Source of the DNA: Raineyella sp964402325
GTDB taxonomy: Bacteria; Actinomycetota; Actinomycetes; Propionibacteriales; Propionibacteriaceae
Assembly (NCBI GenBank): GCA_964402325.1
Contig: CAYOBI010000002.1
Span: 75,016-139,015 of the forward strand
DNA length: 64,000 nt
Direction of reading: 5' to 3'
Translations under genes and position numbers: made by a program
Shown here: piece by piece, positions 48,038-56,407 of the stretch
Layout: each line of letters opens with the position of its first letter
Position numbering within the stretch: position 1 is the first letter of the stretch
Notes under the pieces: generated by a model
Told to the model about the DNA's origin: nothing
Databases searched by the model: none
The model's input: only the letters and a program-made list of their open reading frames with translations

Positions 48038-48858
48038 AGTCGGCCTCCGGTCGTCGGGCGTGCCGGGGTGACCAGCACGGTGCTGAAGTAGGGGGCGGCC
48101 GCGCGGGCCGCCGGGTCTTTGCCGTCGAGCAGCCGTTCGTCCGGCAGACCGACGTCGGTGCCGACCACCACGTCGTGGTCCGGGCGGGCCGCGATGATCG
48201 CGTCCAGGACCTCGGGCAGGTGCCGGCCGGCCTTGTAGGCGACCACGGTGTCGGCGGTCGTCAGGGCCGCGGTGAGCACCTCGACCCCGCCGGTCACCGG
48301 CACCAGCGCCAGCACCTCGCGGCCCTCCACCAGGGGCGTACGGTCCGCGGCGGCCAGCGCCTGCATCGCGGTGATCCCGGGCACCACCTCGATCCGCAGC
48401 CCGGGGACCTCGCGGGCCACCTCGGCGGCCAGGTAGCTGAACGTCGAATACACGCTGGGGTCGCCGACGGTGGCGAAGCAGACCGTGGCGGCGCCGTCCC
48501 GGAAGGCGGCGACGGCCGCGTCGGTCGACTCGGCCCAGGCGGCCCGGCGCTCGGGGCCGACGCCGCTGCGCTCGCGCATGCTGAACGGCACCGCGACGAT
48601 CCGGTCGGCGGCCGCCGGGCAGGCGGCGGTGACGATCCGGTCGGCCCGGCCCGCGGTGCCGGTGGACCGCTCGGTCCGCGGGACCAGCACGACGTCGGCC
48701 GCGGAGAGTGCGCGGACGGCCTTGACGGTGACGAGCTCGGGGTCACCGGGGCCCACGCCGACCCCGATCAGGCGCGGTGCGGGGGTCGTCCCGGCGGGTC
48801 CCTCCGGCTGCGACGGGTGCACGTCGTCTCCTCGTCTCGGTTGCTGCGTCGGAGTCAT
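48034..48858 (-). CDS. cobI: Precorrin-2 / cobalt-precorrin-2 C20-methyltransferase
   Basis: A 274-residue tetrapyrrole methylase of the CobI/CbiL group. Motifs: LIGVGVGPGDPELVTVKAVR, VVLVPRTERS, CFATVGDPSVYSTFSYLAAE, and VVPGITAMQALAAADRTPL. It makes (cobalt-)precorrin-3 from the product of the chelatase step. It is the promoter-proximal gene of cobI-cobM-cbiG/cobJ-cbiX/sirC. No riboswitch fits in the 59 bases before it. The first 25 residues are a loose, Pro/Gln-rich lead; GTG or ATG starts within it are possible. Confidence 0.92.
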   Translation of the reverse strand: MTPTQQPRRGDDVHPSQPEGPAGTTPAPRLIGVGVGPGDPELVTVKAVRALSAADVVLVPRTERSTGTAGRADRIVTAACPAAADRIVAVPFSMRERSGVGPERRAAWAESTDAAVAAFRDGAATVCFATVGDPSVYSTFSYLAAEVAREVPGLRIEVVPGITAMQALAAADRTPLVEGREVLALVPVTGGVEVLTAALTTADTVVAYKAGRHLPEVLDAIIAARPDHDVVVGTDVGLPDERLLDGKDPAARAAAPYFSTVLVTPARPTTGGRL

Positions 48859-48917
48859 CCTACGGAGAAGTACTACGACGTCCGGAGTCGGGGGTGGCGG
48901 GGGCGTACGCTCGGCGG

Positions 48918-49400
48918 GTGCCGTACGCCCCCGTCCTGACCACCCTGGCCTACGTCGTCCGCGACGGGCGGGTGCTGATGTGCCACCGGATCGCCCGCGC
49001 CGCCGACGAGCAGTACGGCAAGTGGAACGGCCTGGGCGGCAAGCTCGAGCAGGGCGAGGACGCCGCCGCCGGGATCATCCGCGAGCTGCAGGAGGAGGCC
49101 GGGATCACCCCGACGGCGATGACGCTGCGCGGCACGCTGAATTGGCCCGGCTTCTCCGGCCCCGACGGGCACGTCTTCGGGCTGGTCTTCCTGGTCACCG
49201 CGTTCGACGGCGAGCCGCCGGAGCGCAACGTCGAGGGCGATCTGCGCTGGGTGCCGCTGGCCGAGCTGGCGGCCCTCGACATGTGGGAGGGCGACCGGCA
49301 CTTCCTGCCGTTGCTGTTCGACGACGACCCGCGGCCGTTCCACGCCGTCATCCCGTACGCCGAAGGGCGCCCGACCGGCGCGAGGGTCACCCGGCTCTGA
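48918..49400 (+). CDS. NUDIX hydrolase, 8-oxo-dGTPase (MutT) type
   Basis: A 160-residue protein with a full NUDIX box, GGKLEQGEDAAAGIIRELQEEAGI, given here over its length of 24 in two parts: GGKLEQGEDAAAG and IIRELQEEAGI. The sequence before it (MCHRIARAADEQYGKWNGLG) matches the MutT/YkjA-like group that sanitises oxidised nucleotides. GTG at 48918 is set by TACGCT (48906-48911) six bases before. It overlaps the DUF2461 gene by 14 bases, convergent. Confidence 0.85.
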   Translation: MPYAPVLTTLAYVVRDGRVLMCHRIARAADEQYGKWNGLGGKLEQGEDAAAGIIRELQEEAGITPTAMTLRGTLNWPGFSGPDGHVFGLVFLVTAFDGEPPERNVEGDLRWVPLAELAALDMWEGDRHFLPLLFDDDPRPFHAVIPYAEGRPTGARVTRL

Positions 49401-50028
49401 GCGTCCCGGCCAGGACGGGGGAGACCCACTCGACCAGTGGCCGCAGCTCCTCCCAGTCGTCGCGGACCCGGGCGACCAGGTCCGGGGAGGACGCCACTTC
49501 GTCCTCGACCCGCCGGGAGGCCGACAGGGTCCTGTGGCGCAACAGCTCGATCTGCGGATGGTCGGCACTCCAGCCCTTCGGGGCCGTCTTCAGGCTGTCC
49601 CCGCCGACCTGCCAGCCGTCCTCGCGCAGCGTCGCGACGATCGCGGCCAGCCCCTCGCCCTCCTCGTCGATCCGGTCCCGCAGTGCGGCCAGGCCGTCGG
49701 ACGAGGCGTGGTAGAAGCCGGCGCCGGTGAGGATCCCGTGGGCCGACAGCTCCAGGTACCAGCCGGTCGCCGGGGCAGTCGCGACGTGTGCGCCGAGGTG
49801 GGTCTTGTAGGGCGACTTGTCGTTGCTGAACCGGACGTCGCGGTGGGGCCGGAAGACCTTCGCGTCGCCGAAGGCGTCGGTGACCTCGGCCAGCAGCGAC
49901 TCCATCGGCGCCCGGACGAGGAGCTCGTACGTGTCCCGATGCGCCTGCCAGTACTCCCGGGAGTTGTCGGCCGCCAGGCCGCGATAGAACTCGAAAGCCT
50001 CCGGCGTGAACCCGCGGAACGGTGTCAT
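49387..50028 (-). CDS. DUF2461 domain protein
   Basis: A 213-residue protein matching the DUF2461 (TIGR02453) family over its length: GFTPEAFEFYRGLAADNSRE, VFRPHRDVRFSNDKSPYKTH, GWYLELSAHGILTGAGFYHA, and APKGWSADHPQIELLRHRTL. No biochemical role is established for the family. It has no membrane segment or signal. The csp promoter region lies upstream, in the divergent gap. Confidence 0.85.
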   Translation of the reverse strand: MTPFRGFTPEAFEFYRGLAADNSREYWQAHRDTYELLVRAPMESLLAEVTDAFGDAKVFRPHRDVRFSNDKSPYKTHLGAHVATAPATGWYLELSAHGILTGAGFYHASSDGLAALRDRIDEEGEGLAAIVATLREDGWQVGGDSLKTAPKGWSADHPQIELLRHRTLSASRRVEDEVASSPDLVARVRDDWEELRPLVEWVSPVLAGTLRAG

Positions 50029-50074
50029 GGCACCACTGTTGCACGGCGATTAGGCTCCCGACCCCCTTGGTTGT

Positions 50075-50089
50075 ACTGTGAATCACAGT
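50075..50089. promoter_or_regulatory. 15-bp inverted repeat ACTGTGAATCACAGT in the DUF2461/csp gap
   Basis: ACTGTGA-A-TCACAGT is a perfect palindrome around one base. It is 46 bases from the DUF2461 start and about 100 bases before the csp -10 candidate TAGGAT. The regulator is unknown. Confidence 0.4.
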
Positions 50090-50234
50090 TGTTGCGGTTC
50101 GCGGGATCTGGACAAGCGCAGGACACCCAGCCAGGGTGGCCCGGTCTTTCTGGGAAGGCGTCTCACCAGCATCACCCCACGGGGCACTAGGATGTGCTCC
50201 AGTACAACCTCCCATCTGAAGGACACAGATTTAC

Positions 50235-50441
50235 ATGAACACCGGTACCGTCAAGTGGTTCAACGCTGAGAAGGGCTTCGGCTTCATCGCACCCGAGGAC
50301 GGCTCCCCCGACGTTTTCGCTCACTTCTCCGCCATCAACTCCACCGGCTACCGTTCGCTCAACGAGGGCGACCGGGTCGAGTTCGAGACCGTCGAGGGCC
50401 CCAAGGGCATGCAGGCGGCCAACATCACCGTGCTTCGCTGA
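50235..50441 (+). CDS. Cold-shock domain protein CspA type
   Basis: A 68-residue single cold-shock domain. RNP1 (KGFGFIAPE) and RNP2 (VFAHFSAI) are intact, with KWFNAEKGFG at the start. It binds single-stranded RNA/DNA and acts as an RNA chaperone. AAGGA stands before the ATG; TAGGAT near 50188-50193 is a likely -10 box, which gives a leader of about 35-40 bases. A strong terminator follows, so the gene is monocistronic. Confidence 0.95.
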   Translation: MNTGTVKWFNAEKGFGFIAPEDGSPDVFAHFSAINSTGYRSLNEGDRVEFETVEGPKGMQAANITVLR

Positions 50442-50462
50442 CCCCAGCGGTCACTGAACCTC

Positions 50463-50496
50463 CGAAGGCCCCCGGTCGACCGACCGGGGGCCTTCG
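50463..50496. terminator. Terminator after the cold-shock gene
   Basis: CGAAGGCCCCCGGTC pairs with GACCGGGGGCCTTCG over 15 bp around a GACC loop. There is no long U tract. Confidence 0.82.
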
Positions 50497-50536
50497 GCAC
50501 GTGTCAGCGCCTTCGGACGTGTTAGCGTCATCCCCC

Positions 50537-51070
50537 ATGGAGCCCGGCTCGACCGCGACCACCGCACTCGTCATCGAGGTGCCGGAGGCGGAGCCCGTCG
50601 TCGCGGACTGGCGGGCGCACCTCGACCCGTACGCCATCGGCGGCACCCCGGCGCACGTCACCCTCCTCTTCCCGTTCGTCCCGGCCCGGGAGATCGGCCG
50701 GACCGTGGCCGACCGCGCCGCGGCGACCCTCGCCGCACTGCCGGCCTTCGACTACGCCTTCACCCGGACCGGCTGGTTCGGCGCCGAGGTACTCTGGCTC
50801 GGGCCGGCCGACCCGGCACCCTTCGTGGCGCTGACCACCGCGCTGTCCGCCGCCTTCCCGGACCACCCGCCCTACCAGGGCGCGTTCGCCTCGATCGTCC
50901 CGCACCTCACCGTCGGCCATGCCGACGACCGCGCCGCGCTGCTGGCCGCCGAGCGGGACGTACGCCCCCGGCTGCCGATCACCGGCCGGGCCGGCCACGT
51001 CAGCCTGCTGGTGCTGGCCGGCGACCGGTGGGAACGGCTGCACCGGTTCCGGCTCGGGGCCGACCGATGA
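50537..51070 (+). CDS. 2H phosphoesterase (2'-5' RNA ligase-like)
   Basis: A 177-residue protein with the two HxT-type motifs of the 2H family: HVTLLFPF at about residue 37 and HLTVGHADD near residue 121. Relatives hydrolyse cyclic phosphodiesters or 2'-5' bonds in RNA or nucleotides. No substrate can be read. TAGCGT (50523-50528) lies eight bases before the ATG, so there is little leader. The stop overlaps the next gene in ATGA, so it may work with the YcaQ-like glycosylase. Confidence 0.8.
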   Translation: MEPGSTATTALVIEVPEAEPVVADWRAHLDPYAIGGTPAHVTLLFPFVPAREIGRTVADRAAATLAALPAFDYAFTRTGWFGAEVLWLGPADPAPFVALTTALSAAFPDHPPYQGAFASIVPHLTVGHADDRAALLAAERDVRPRLPITGRAGHVSLLVLAGDRWERLHRFRLGADR

Positions 51071-52317
51071 GCCGCGCGACCACCCTCGACCTCGCCGCCG
51101 CCCGACGGGTCGCGCTGTCCGCGCAGGGTTTCGGCGGGCCGCGGACGCCGGCCGGGCCGGTGACGATGCGGCAGGTCCAGCGCACCGTCGACCGGGTCGC
51201 CCAGTTCCAGATCGACTCGGTCAACGTGGTGGCGCGGGCGCACTACCTGCCGCTCTACTCCCGGCTCGGGCCGTACGACACGACGCTGCTGGACCGGGCC
51301 GGCGGGGGCGCACCGCGGCGGGTGTTCGAGTACTGGGGCCACGCCGCGAGCCTGATCGACGTCCGGCTGGAGCCCGCGCTGCGGTTCCGGGCCGCCCGCG
51401 CCGAGCAGGAGGCCTGGGGCCGGATGGTCCGGGTGCAGCGCGAACACCCCGGCCTGGTGGACGCGGTCCGCGCCGAGATCGCCCGGCGGCCGGGGACCGC
51501 CCGCGAGGTCGAGGCGGGGCTGGCCGGCGACGGGGCCCTCGGCGCGCTGCCGCAGTGGGGCGACCCGGCGGACTGGGGCTGGAACTGGTCGGCGGTCAAG
51601 ACCGCCACCGAGTGGCTGCTGTGGTCGGGCCGGGTGGCCGTCGCCGGGCGGACGCCGCAGTTCGAGCGGGTCTTCGACCTGCCCGCGCGGGTGCTGCCGG
51701 CCGAGGTTGCCGCCGCGCCGACGCCCGACGAGCCGGAGGCGGTGCTCGCCCTGGTCCGGCGGGCCGCCGCCGCGCTGGGCGTCGGCACCCTCGGCTGCCT
51801 GGCCGACTACTTCCGGCTCGCCCGGGACGAGACCCGGGTGGCGATCGCCGCGCTGGAGGAGTCCGGGGAGCTGACCCCGGTCGCGGTGTCCGGCTGGACC
51901 CGGCAGGCCTGGCTGTGGCACGAGGCCCGCCGCCCGCGCCGAGTGGACGCCCGGGCGCTGGTCAGCCCGTTCGACTCGCTGGTCTTCGAGCGTGGCCGCC
52001 GGCGCGGACTGTTCGGCTTCGAGCACGGGCTGGAGATCTACGTCCCTCAGGCCCGGCGCCGGTACGGCTACTACGTCTACCCGTTCCTGCTCGGTGACCG
52101 GCTGGTGGCCCGGGTCGACCTCAAGGCGGACCGCGGGCAGGGGGAGTTGCTGGTCCGGGCGGCGTGGCTGGAGGAGGGCGCCGACCCGGGCGTCGTCGGG
52201 CCGGCGCTGCGCGAGGAACTGGAGCTGATGGCCGGTTGGCTGGGCCTTCCGGCGGTCCGTACGGTGCCGGTCGCCGCGTGGACGCTGCCGGGCAACGGCC
52301 GCCCGCTCGCGCTCTGA
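51067..52317 (+). CDS. YcaQ/AlkX-like winged-helix DNA glycosylase
   Basis: A 416-residue protein of the HTH_42 family. The N-terminal motif VAQFQIDSVNVVARAHYLPL has the catalytic Q-x-D of the YcaQ (AlkX) branch; the related AlkZ branch has Q-x-Q. Tandem winged helices follow, then RALVSPFDSLVFERGRRRGLF and a C-terminal YGYYVYPFLLGDRLVARVDL. YcaQ removes alkylated bases and opens DNA crosslinks. Activity is inferred from the family. The ATG overlaps the 2H gene stop. Confidence 0.82.
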   Translation: MSRATTLDLAAARRVALSAQGFGGPRTPAGPVTMRQVQRTVDRVAQFQIDSVNVVARAHYLPLYSRLGPYDTTLLDRAGGGAPRRVFEYWGHAASLIDVRLEPALRFRAARAEQEAWGRMVRVQREHPGLVDAVRAEIARRPGTAREVEAGLAGDGALGALPQWGDPADWGWNWSAVKTATEWLLWSGRVAVAGRTPQFERVFDLPARVLPAEVAAAPTPDEPEAVLALVRRAAAALGVGTLGCLADYFRLARDETRVAIAALEESGELTPVAVSGWTRQAWLWHEARRPRRVDARALVSPFDSLVFERGRRRGLFGFEHGLEIYVPQARRRYGYYVYPFLLGDRLVARVDLKADRGQGELLVRAAWLEEGADPGVVGPALREELELMAGWLGLPAVRTVPVAAWTLPGNGRPLAL

Positions 52318-52381
52318 CCGCGGACGTTAGGCTGGGCCTCTGGTCGCACCGTCGCGACCGCCGTCCGAGGAAGGACCCCCC

Positions 52382-53686
52382 GTGAGCGAGATCGTCATCC
52401 CACGTTCCCTCGAGCCGTTGGGCTTCGCCGTGCCGTCGACCGTCCCGACGCACTGGTACAACCTGATGGCCGACCTGCCCGAGCCGGTGCCGCCGCACCT
52501 CAACCCGGCCACCCGGGAACCGCTGACGCCCGCCGACCTCGCCCCGCTGTTCCCGATGAGCCTGATCGCGCAGGAGGTCTCCACCGAGCGGTGGATCGAG
52601 ATCCCGCAGACGGTCCGGGAGATCTACGCCGGCTGGCGGCCCTCCCCGCTGGTCCGGGCGCACCGCCTGGAGCGGGCCCTCGGCACCGGCGCACACGTCT
52701 ACTACAAGTACGAGGGCGTCTCCCCGGCCGGCTCGCACAAGCCGAACTCCGCGGTCGCCCAGGCCTACTTCAACGCGGCCGAGGGCATCACCCGGCTGAC
52801 CACGGAGACCGGGGCCGGCCAGTGGGGTGCGTCGCTGTCGATGGCCTGCGCGCTGCTCGGCCTGGAGTGCGAGGTCTGGCAGGTCCGGGCGTCGTACGAC
52901 ACCAAGCCGTACCGGCGGATGCAGATGGAGACCTACGGCGGCACCTGCCACTCCTCACCGTCCGACCTCACCCGGGCCGGCCGGGAGCTGCTGGAGAAAT
53001 TCCCCGACACCACCGGCTCGCTCGGCATGGCGATCTCCGAGGCGGTCGAGTCGGCGGTCGAGGACCCCAGCGCGCACTACGCCCTCGGCTCGGTGCTCAA
53101 CCACGTGATGCTGCACCAGACGGTGATCGGCCAGGAGGCGCTGGTCCAGCTCGGCGAGGCCGGCGAGCGGCAGGCCGACATCGTCTTCGGCTGCGCCGGC
53201 GGTGGCTCCAACCTGGCCGGGCTGTCCTTCCCGTTCATCGGGCAGAACATCCGCGAGGGCTCCACCACCAAGGTCGTCGCCTGTGAGCCGGCGGCCTGCC
53301 CGAGCCTGACCCAGGGCGAGTACCGCTACGACTTCGGCGACGTCGCCGGGATGACGCCGCTGCTGAAGATGTACACCCTCGGGCGCGACTTCGTGCCGCC
53401 GGCCATCCACGCCGGCGGCCTGCGCTACCACGGCATGTCACCGATGGTCTCGCACGCGGTCAACCTCGGCCACATCTCGGCGATCGCCGTCGACCAGGAC
53501 ACCGCCTTCTCGGCCGGCATCGAGTTCGCCCGGGCGGAGGGCATCATCCCGGCGCCGGAGTCCTGCCACGCCGTCGCCGGCGCGATGGAGCACCTGCGGA
53601 CCTCCGCCGAGGACGGCGAGGTGGTCGTGATCGGCCTGTCCGGCAACGGCGTGCTCGACCTCGCCGCGTACGAGAAGTACGTCTGA
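52382..53686 (+). CDS. Tryptophan synthase beta chain-like, TrpB2 type
   Basis: A 434-residue PLP enzyme. The N-terminal region, longer than in TrpB1, reads PTHWYNLMADLPEPVPPHLN, the TrpB2 mark; YEGVSPAGSHKPNSAVAQAY holds the PLP lysine; GCAGGGSNLAGL is the phosphate loop. TrpB2 makes tryptophan from indole and serine, or acts on O-phosphoserine, without a TrpA partner; the physiological role here is not clear, and no trp genes are near. GTG follows AAGGA. The stop is directly followed by an assembly gap. Confidence 0.9.
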   Translation: MSEIVIPRSLEPLGFAVPSTVPTHWYNLMADLPEPVPPHLNPATREPLTPADLAPLFPMSLIAQEVSTERWIEIPQTVREIYAGWRPSPLVRAHRLERALGTGAHVYYKYEGVSPAGSHKPNSAVAQAYFNAAEGITRLTTETGAGQWGASLSMACALLGLECEVWQVRASYDTKPYRRMQMETYGGTCHSSPSDLTRAGRELLEKFPDTTGSLGMAISEAVESAVEDPSAHYALGSVLNHVMLHQTVIGQEALVQLGEAGERQADIVFGCAGGGSNLAGLSFPFIGQNIREGSTTKVVACEPAACPSLTQGEYRYDFGDVAGMTPLLKMYTLGRDFVPPAIHAGGLRYHGMSPMVSHAVNLGHISAIAVDQDTAFSAGIEFARAEGIIPAPESCHAVAGAMEHLRTSAEDGEVVVIGLSGNGVLDLAAYEKYV

Positions 53687-53786
53687 NNNNNNNNNNNNNN
53701 NNNNNNNNNNNNNNNNNNNNNNNNNNNNNNNNNNNNNNNNNNNNNNNNNNNNNNNNNNNNNNNNNNNNNNNNNNNNNNNNNNNNNN
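53687..53786. other. Assembly gap of 100 N
   Basis: Exactly 100 N directly after the TrpB2 stop codon. It cuts off the 3-prime end of the potassium-channel gene on the other strand, so the true length and any terminator are unknown. Confidence 0.98.
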
Positions 53787-55515
53787 CCGGGTGCCGGCGG
53801 GCCGCCCGTTCGCGGATCCGCCGGGCCCGGCGCTGCCGGAGCAGCCGCCACAGCGTCCCGCCGGTGCCCTCGCGCCCGGTCCGGACGTGGTCGAGGACGT
53901 TGTCGTTCGTCGCGGTCAGGTCGATCCGGCGCCGGGCGGACAGCGCGCCGGCCCAGAGGATCTCGTCGCTCTGCCGCAGCGGCAGCGACAGGTCCGGCAT
54001 GGTGACGATCCGCCCGGCGCGCCGCAGCATCAGCGGCACCGCCGGCACCCGGTGCCCCCGGTCGTACGGATCGGTCAGCAGGTGGCGCAGCGTGACGGTG
54101 TTGCCGTCGCTGATCTCGCGGTACAGCGCCTCGCCCCGCTGCCGGTCCACCCGGGTGGTCCAGGTGTGCGGCGTACGCTCCGGGGTGGTCGCCTCGAGCG
54201 CGGCCGCCACCCGGGCGCACCACTTCTCGTCCTGCTCGGGCAGTTCCCGCAGGAACGTCGACAGCAGCGGGGTGGTGATCACCGAGAGGAACTCCTCGGC
54301 CACGATCCGGCTCGGCACCATGCAGAAGTCGTCCTCGAAGGCGTCGAACAGCGGGGCGTTGGCCTCCCGGTTCTGCCGGGTCACCACGAAGATGTCCGGC
54401 TTCATCATCCGGGCGGTGACCGCGATGGCCAGGTTCTTCACGTCCCGGTCGTTACCGGCCACGATGCCGACGGAGTGCTCGATGCCCGCCTCGCGCAGCT
54501 CGTCGGGCTCGGTGCCGGTGCCCTCCACCGTCACCATGCCCTCGTCGTAGTGCTTGCGGTCGATGATCGTCACGCTCATCCCGTTGCGGCGCAGCCGGGT
54601 CGTCACCGCGTGGCCGAACCGGCCGTAGCCGCAGACGATCCAGTGCCCCCGCGGGGGCCGGTGCCGCTCCGGCCGCGGTGCCCCGGACAGCCCGGTCAGC
54701 AGCTCGCGCAGGTGGTAGCGCTCCGGGGTCGCCACCGCCGAGGCGAGGTGGGCGGCGAACCGCTCGAACGGGTTGATCACCAGGTCCGCGCCGAACGCGG
54801 CCAGGTTGATCTCGCCGGTCCGTACGCTGCGGACCCGGGCCAGCACCGGCAGCCGGGGGCGCAGCATCCGGACCGCGACGGTGACCGCGATGTTGGTGTC
54901 GTCGTCGGCGGTCAGCGCGATCACGCCGCGGCACCACGGCGAGCGCATCCCGGCCCGCTCCAGCACCGCCGGGGCGCTGGCGTCCGCCTCGCAGAGCACC
55001 GGGTCGGTGGCGTAGTCGTGCAGCAGTTGCTCCTGCAGCCGGCCGCCGTCGGCGTCGACGATCACCACCCGGAAGTCGAGCGCGTCCAGGCCGTGCGCCA
55101 CCAGTGCGCCGGTCTCGCCGCAGCCGCAGACGATGTAGAACGGCTCGTGCAGGTGCTGGACCCGACGGGCCAGCCGCCCCGACGCCACCGCGTCGCGGAA
55201 GGCCGGGTCCTGGAGCAGCGCGACCACGGTGACCAGGGCGTACGACCAACTCGTCACCGCGACGAGGATCGACACCGTGATCCACATCCGCTGGGCGTCG
55301 GAGAACGCCGGCGGGAACTCGCCGAAGCCGACCGTGGCGACCGTGTACGTCATCACGTAGAAGGAGTGGAACAGTGACAGCGGCGGGGCCGGGTCGCCGT
55401 GGGCGTCGACGCCGGGCACCATCGCCAGGACCAGCACGCACAGCGAGAACGTGGAGATGACCAGGATCAGCGGCGCACGCATCCGCCGCAGGACGAGGAA
55501 GAAGACGGTGCTCAT
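53787..55515 (-). CDS. Potassium channel with two RCK (TrkA-N) domains, C-terminus missing
   Basis: At least 576 residues, cut by the gap. The N-terminus has two membrane helices around a pore loop with the selectivity filter TVGFG (residues 61-65). Then come two nucleotide-binding RCK domains, IVCGCGETGALVAHGLDAL and IVCGYGRFGHAVTTRLRRN. This is a ligand-gated K+ channel or related cation channel. The order pore-RCK-RCK is common in bacteria. No stop is seen before the gap. Three bases upstream is the DUF6394 gene, which often goes with such channels. Confidence 0.88.
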
Positions 55516-55518
55516 CGC

Positions 55519-55905
55519 TCAGCGGCGCAGCATGACCGATTCGCTGATCATCAGCACCACCGAGATGATGTTGGCCAGCAACGCTCCGGCGGACAGCGAC
55601 ACCACGGTGGACATCTGGTGGGCGCCGAGCGGGTCGGCCTGCATCACCTGCGCGTACACGGTCCAGACCACGGCCGACGCGATCAGCTGCAGGTCGGCGA
55701 CCAGACTGGTGGCCAGGTGCACCGCGCCCAGCTGGGTGCGGTCCCCGAACTTCAACACCGTCGCGATCAGGCTCACCACGATCGCCGCGGACAGCTCCCA
55801 GACGTTGTGCAGCTGCGGGTCGGCGATGTTGCCGATGGTGAAACCGAAGTTGAGCGTCGCCGCGAGGGTGATGAAGAACCCGAAAACGATCTTCTCGAAG
55901 TTCAT
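55519..55905 (-). CDS. DUF6394 membrane protein
   Basis: A 128-residue protein with about four membrane helices. The sequence FGFFITLAATLNFGFTIGNI, then VVSLIATVLKFGDRTQLGAVHLATSLVADLQLIA (in two parts), is that of the DUF6394 family found beside RCK-type potassium channels. It is probably a channel partner, though no role is proven. It is transcribed first, with the channel gene three bases behind. Confidence 0.75.
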   Translation of the reverse strand: MNFEKIVFGFFITLAATLNFGFTIGNIADPQLHNVWELSAAIVVSLIATVLKFGDRTQLGAVHLATSLVADLQLIASAVVWTVYAQVMQADPLGAHQMSTVVSLSAGALLANIISVVLMISESVMLRR

Positions 55906-56407
55906 GGCGCCACTCTATCGGGACCGTACGACGGTGTCCGTGCGTGCCGCAGCCCACCAACGGGGGACGAGCGGTGAACGAGGGTGCCGGCGCATTCGCC
56001 GTGCTGGGGCCTGCCCCTGCTGAGGCTGCTGGAACTGGGCCCACTTCGAACTCCGCAACGGGCGCGCCGGCCATGTCTGGAACGTTCCCTGGGAGGACCT
56101 CGCCGACGATGCCAAGGAGTACGACCGGTCGGCCGTACGCAAGATCCCGCTGACACTCGCCTCGGTGGGCCTGGACATCGTTCCCCTGTGAACTCGACCG
56201 GGGAGTGGAAGGACTTCTTCGCAAGGTCGGCTGCTCGACAACTGCCGCTCACCACGTGCTTGTCACCGGGCCCGCCACTCCCACAGGGCGGAACGGGCTT
56301 CCCGCAGTTGCGATGGCGGGGGTGCCAGGTGAGTGCCGCCTCGGTGGCGTCGCACTCGGTGACACGGTGAGATGCTCTCATAACCCCTCGAGCGAAAGGT
56401 CAACACG
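55906..56407. other. 500-base region without an intact gene
   Basis: Between the DUF6394 gene and the VIT gene. It holds a likely RyR-domain remnant (56024-56191) and otherwise no frame or repeat that I can support. AAAGGT near 56396 is the VIT ribosome site. Confidence 0.5.
56024..56191 (+). pseudogene. RyR-domain remnant
   Basis: One frame from a stop at 56021 to TGA at 56189-56191 encodes 55 residues with no in-frame start. The end of it, VWNVPWEDLADDAKEYDRSA then VRKIPLTLASVGLDIVPL, has the VPWEDL, DR and IPxxLAxxGL pattern of the C-terminal half of bacterial RyR (ryanodine-receptor) domains. Such domains are often linked to TrkA/RCK potassium systems, as found next door. The N-terminal half is gone, so this is probably a decayed gene; a frameshift from assembly is the alternative. 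Confidence 0.5.

Noticed and set aside
55944..56153. 69-codon plus-strand frame starting MPQPTNGG
   Set aside because: Low-complexity and overlapping the RyR-like frame, which matches a known domain pattern better.
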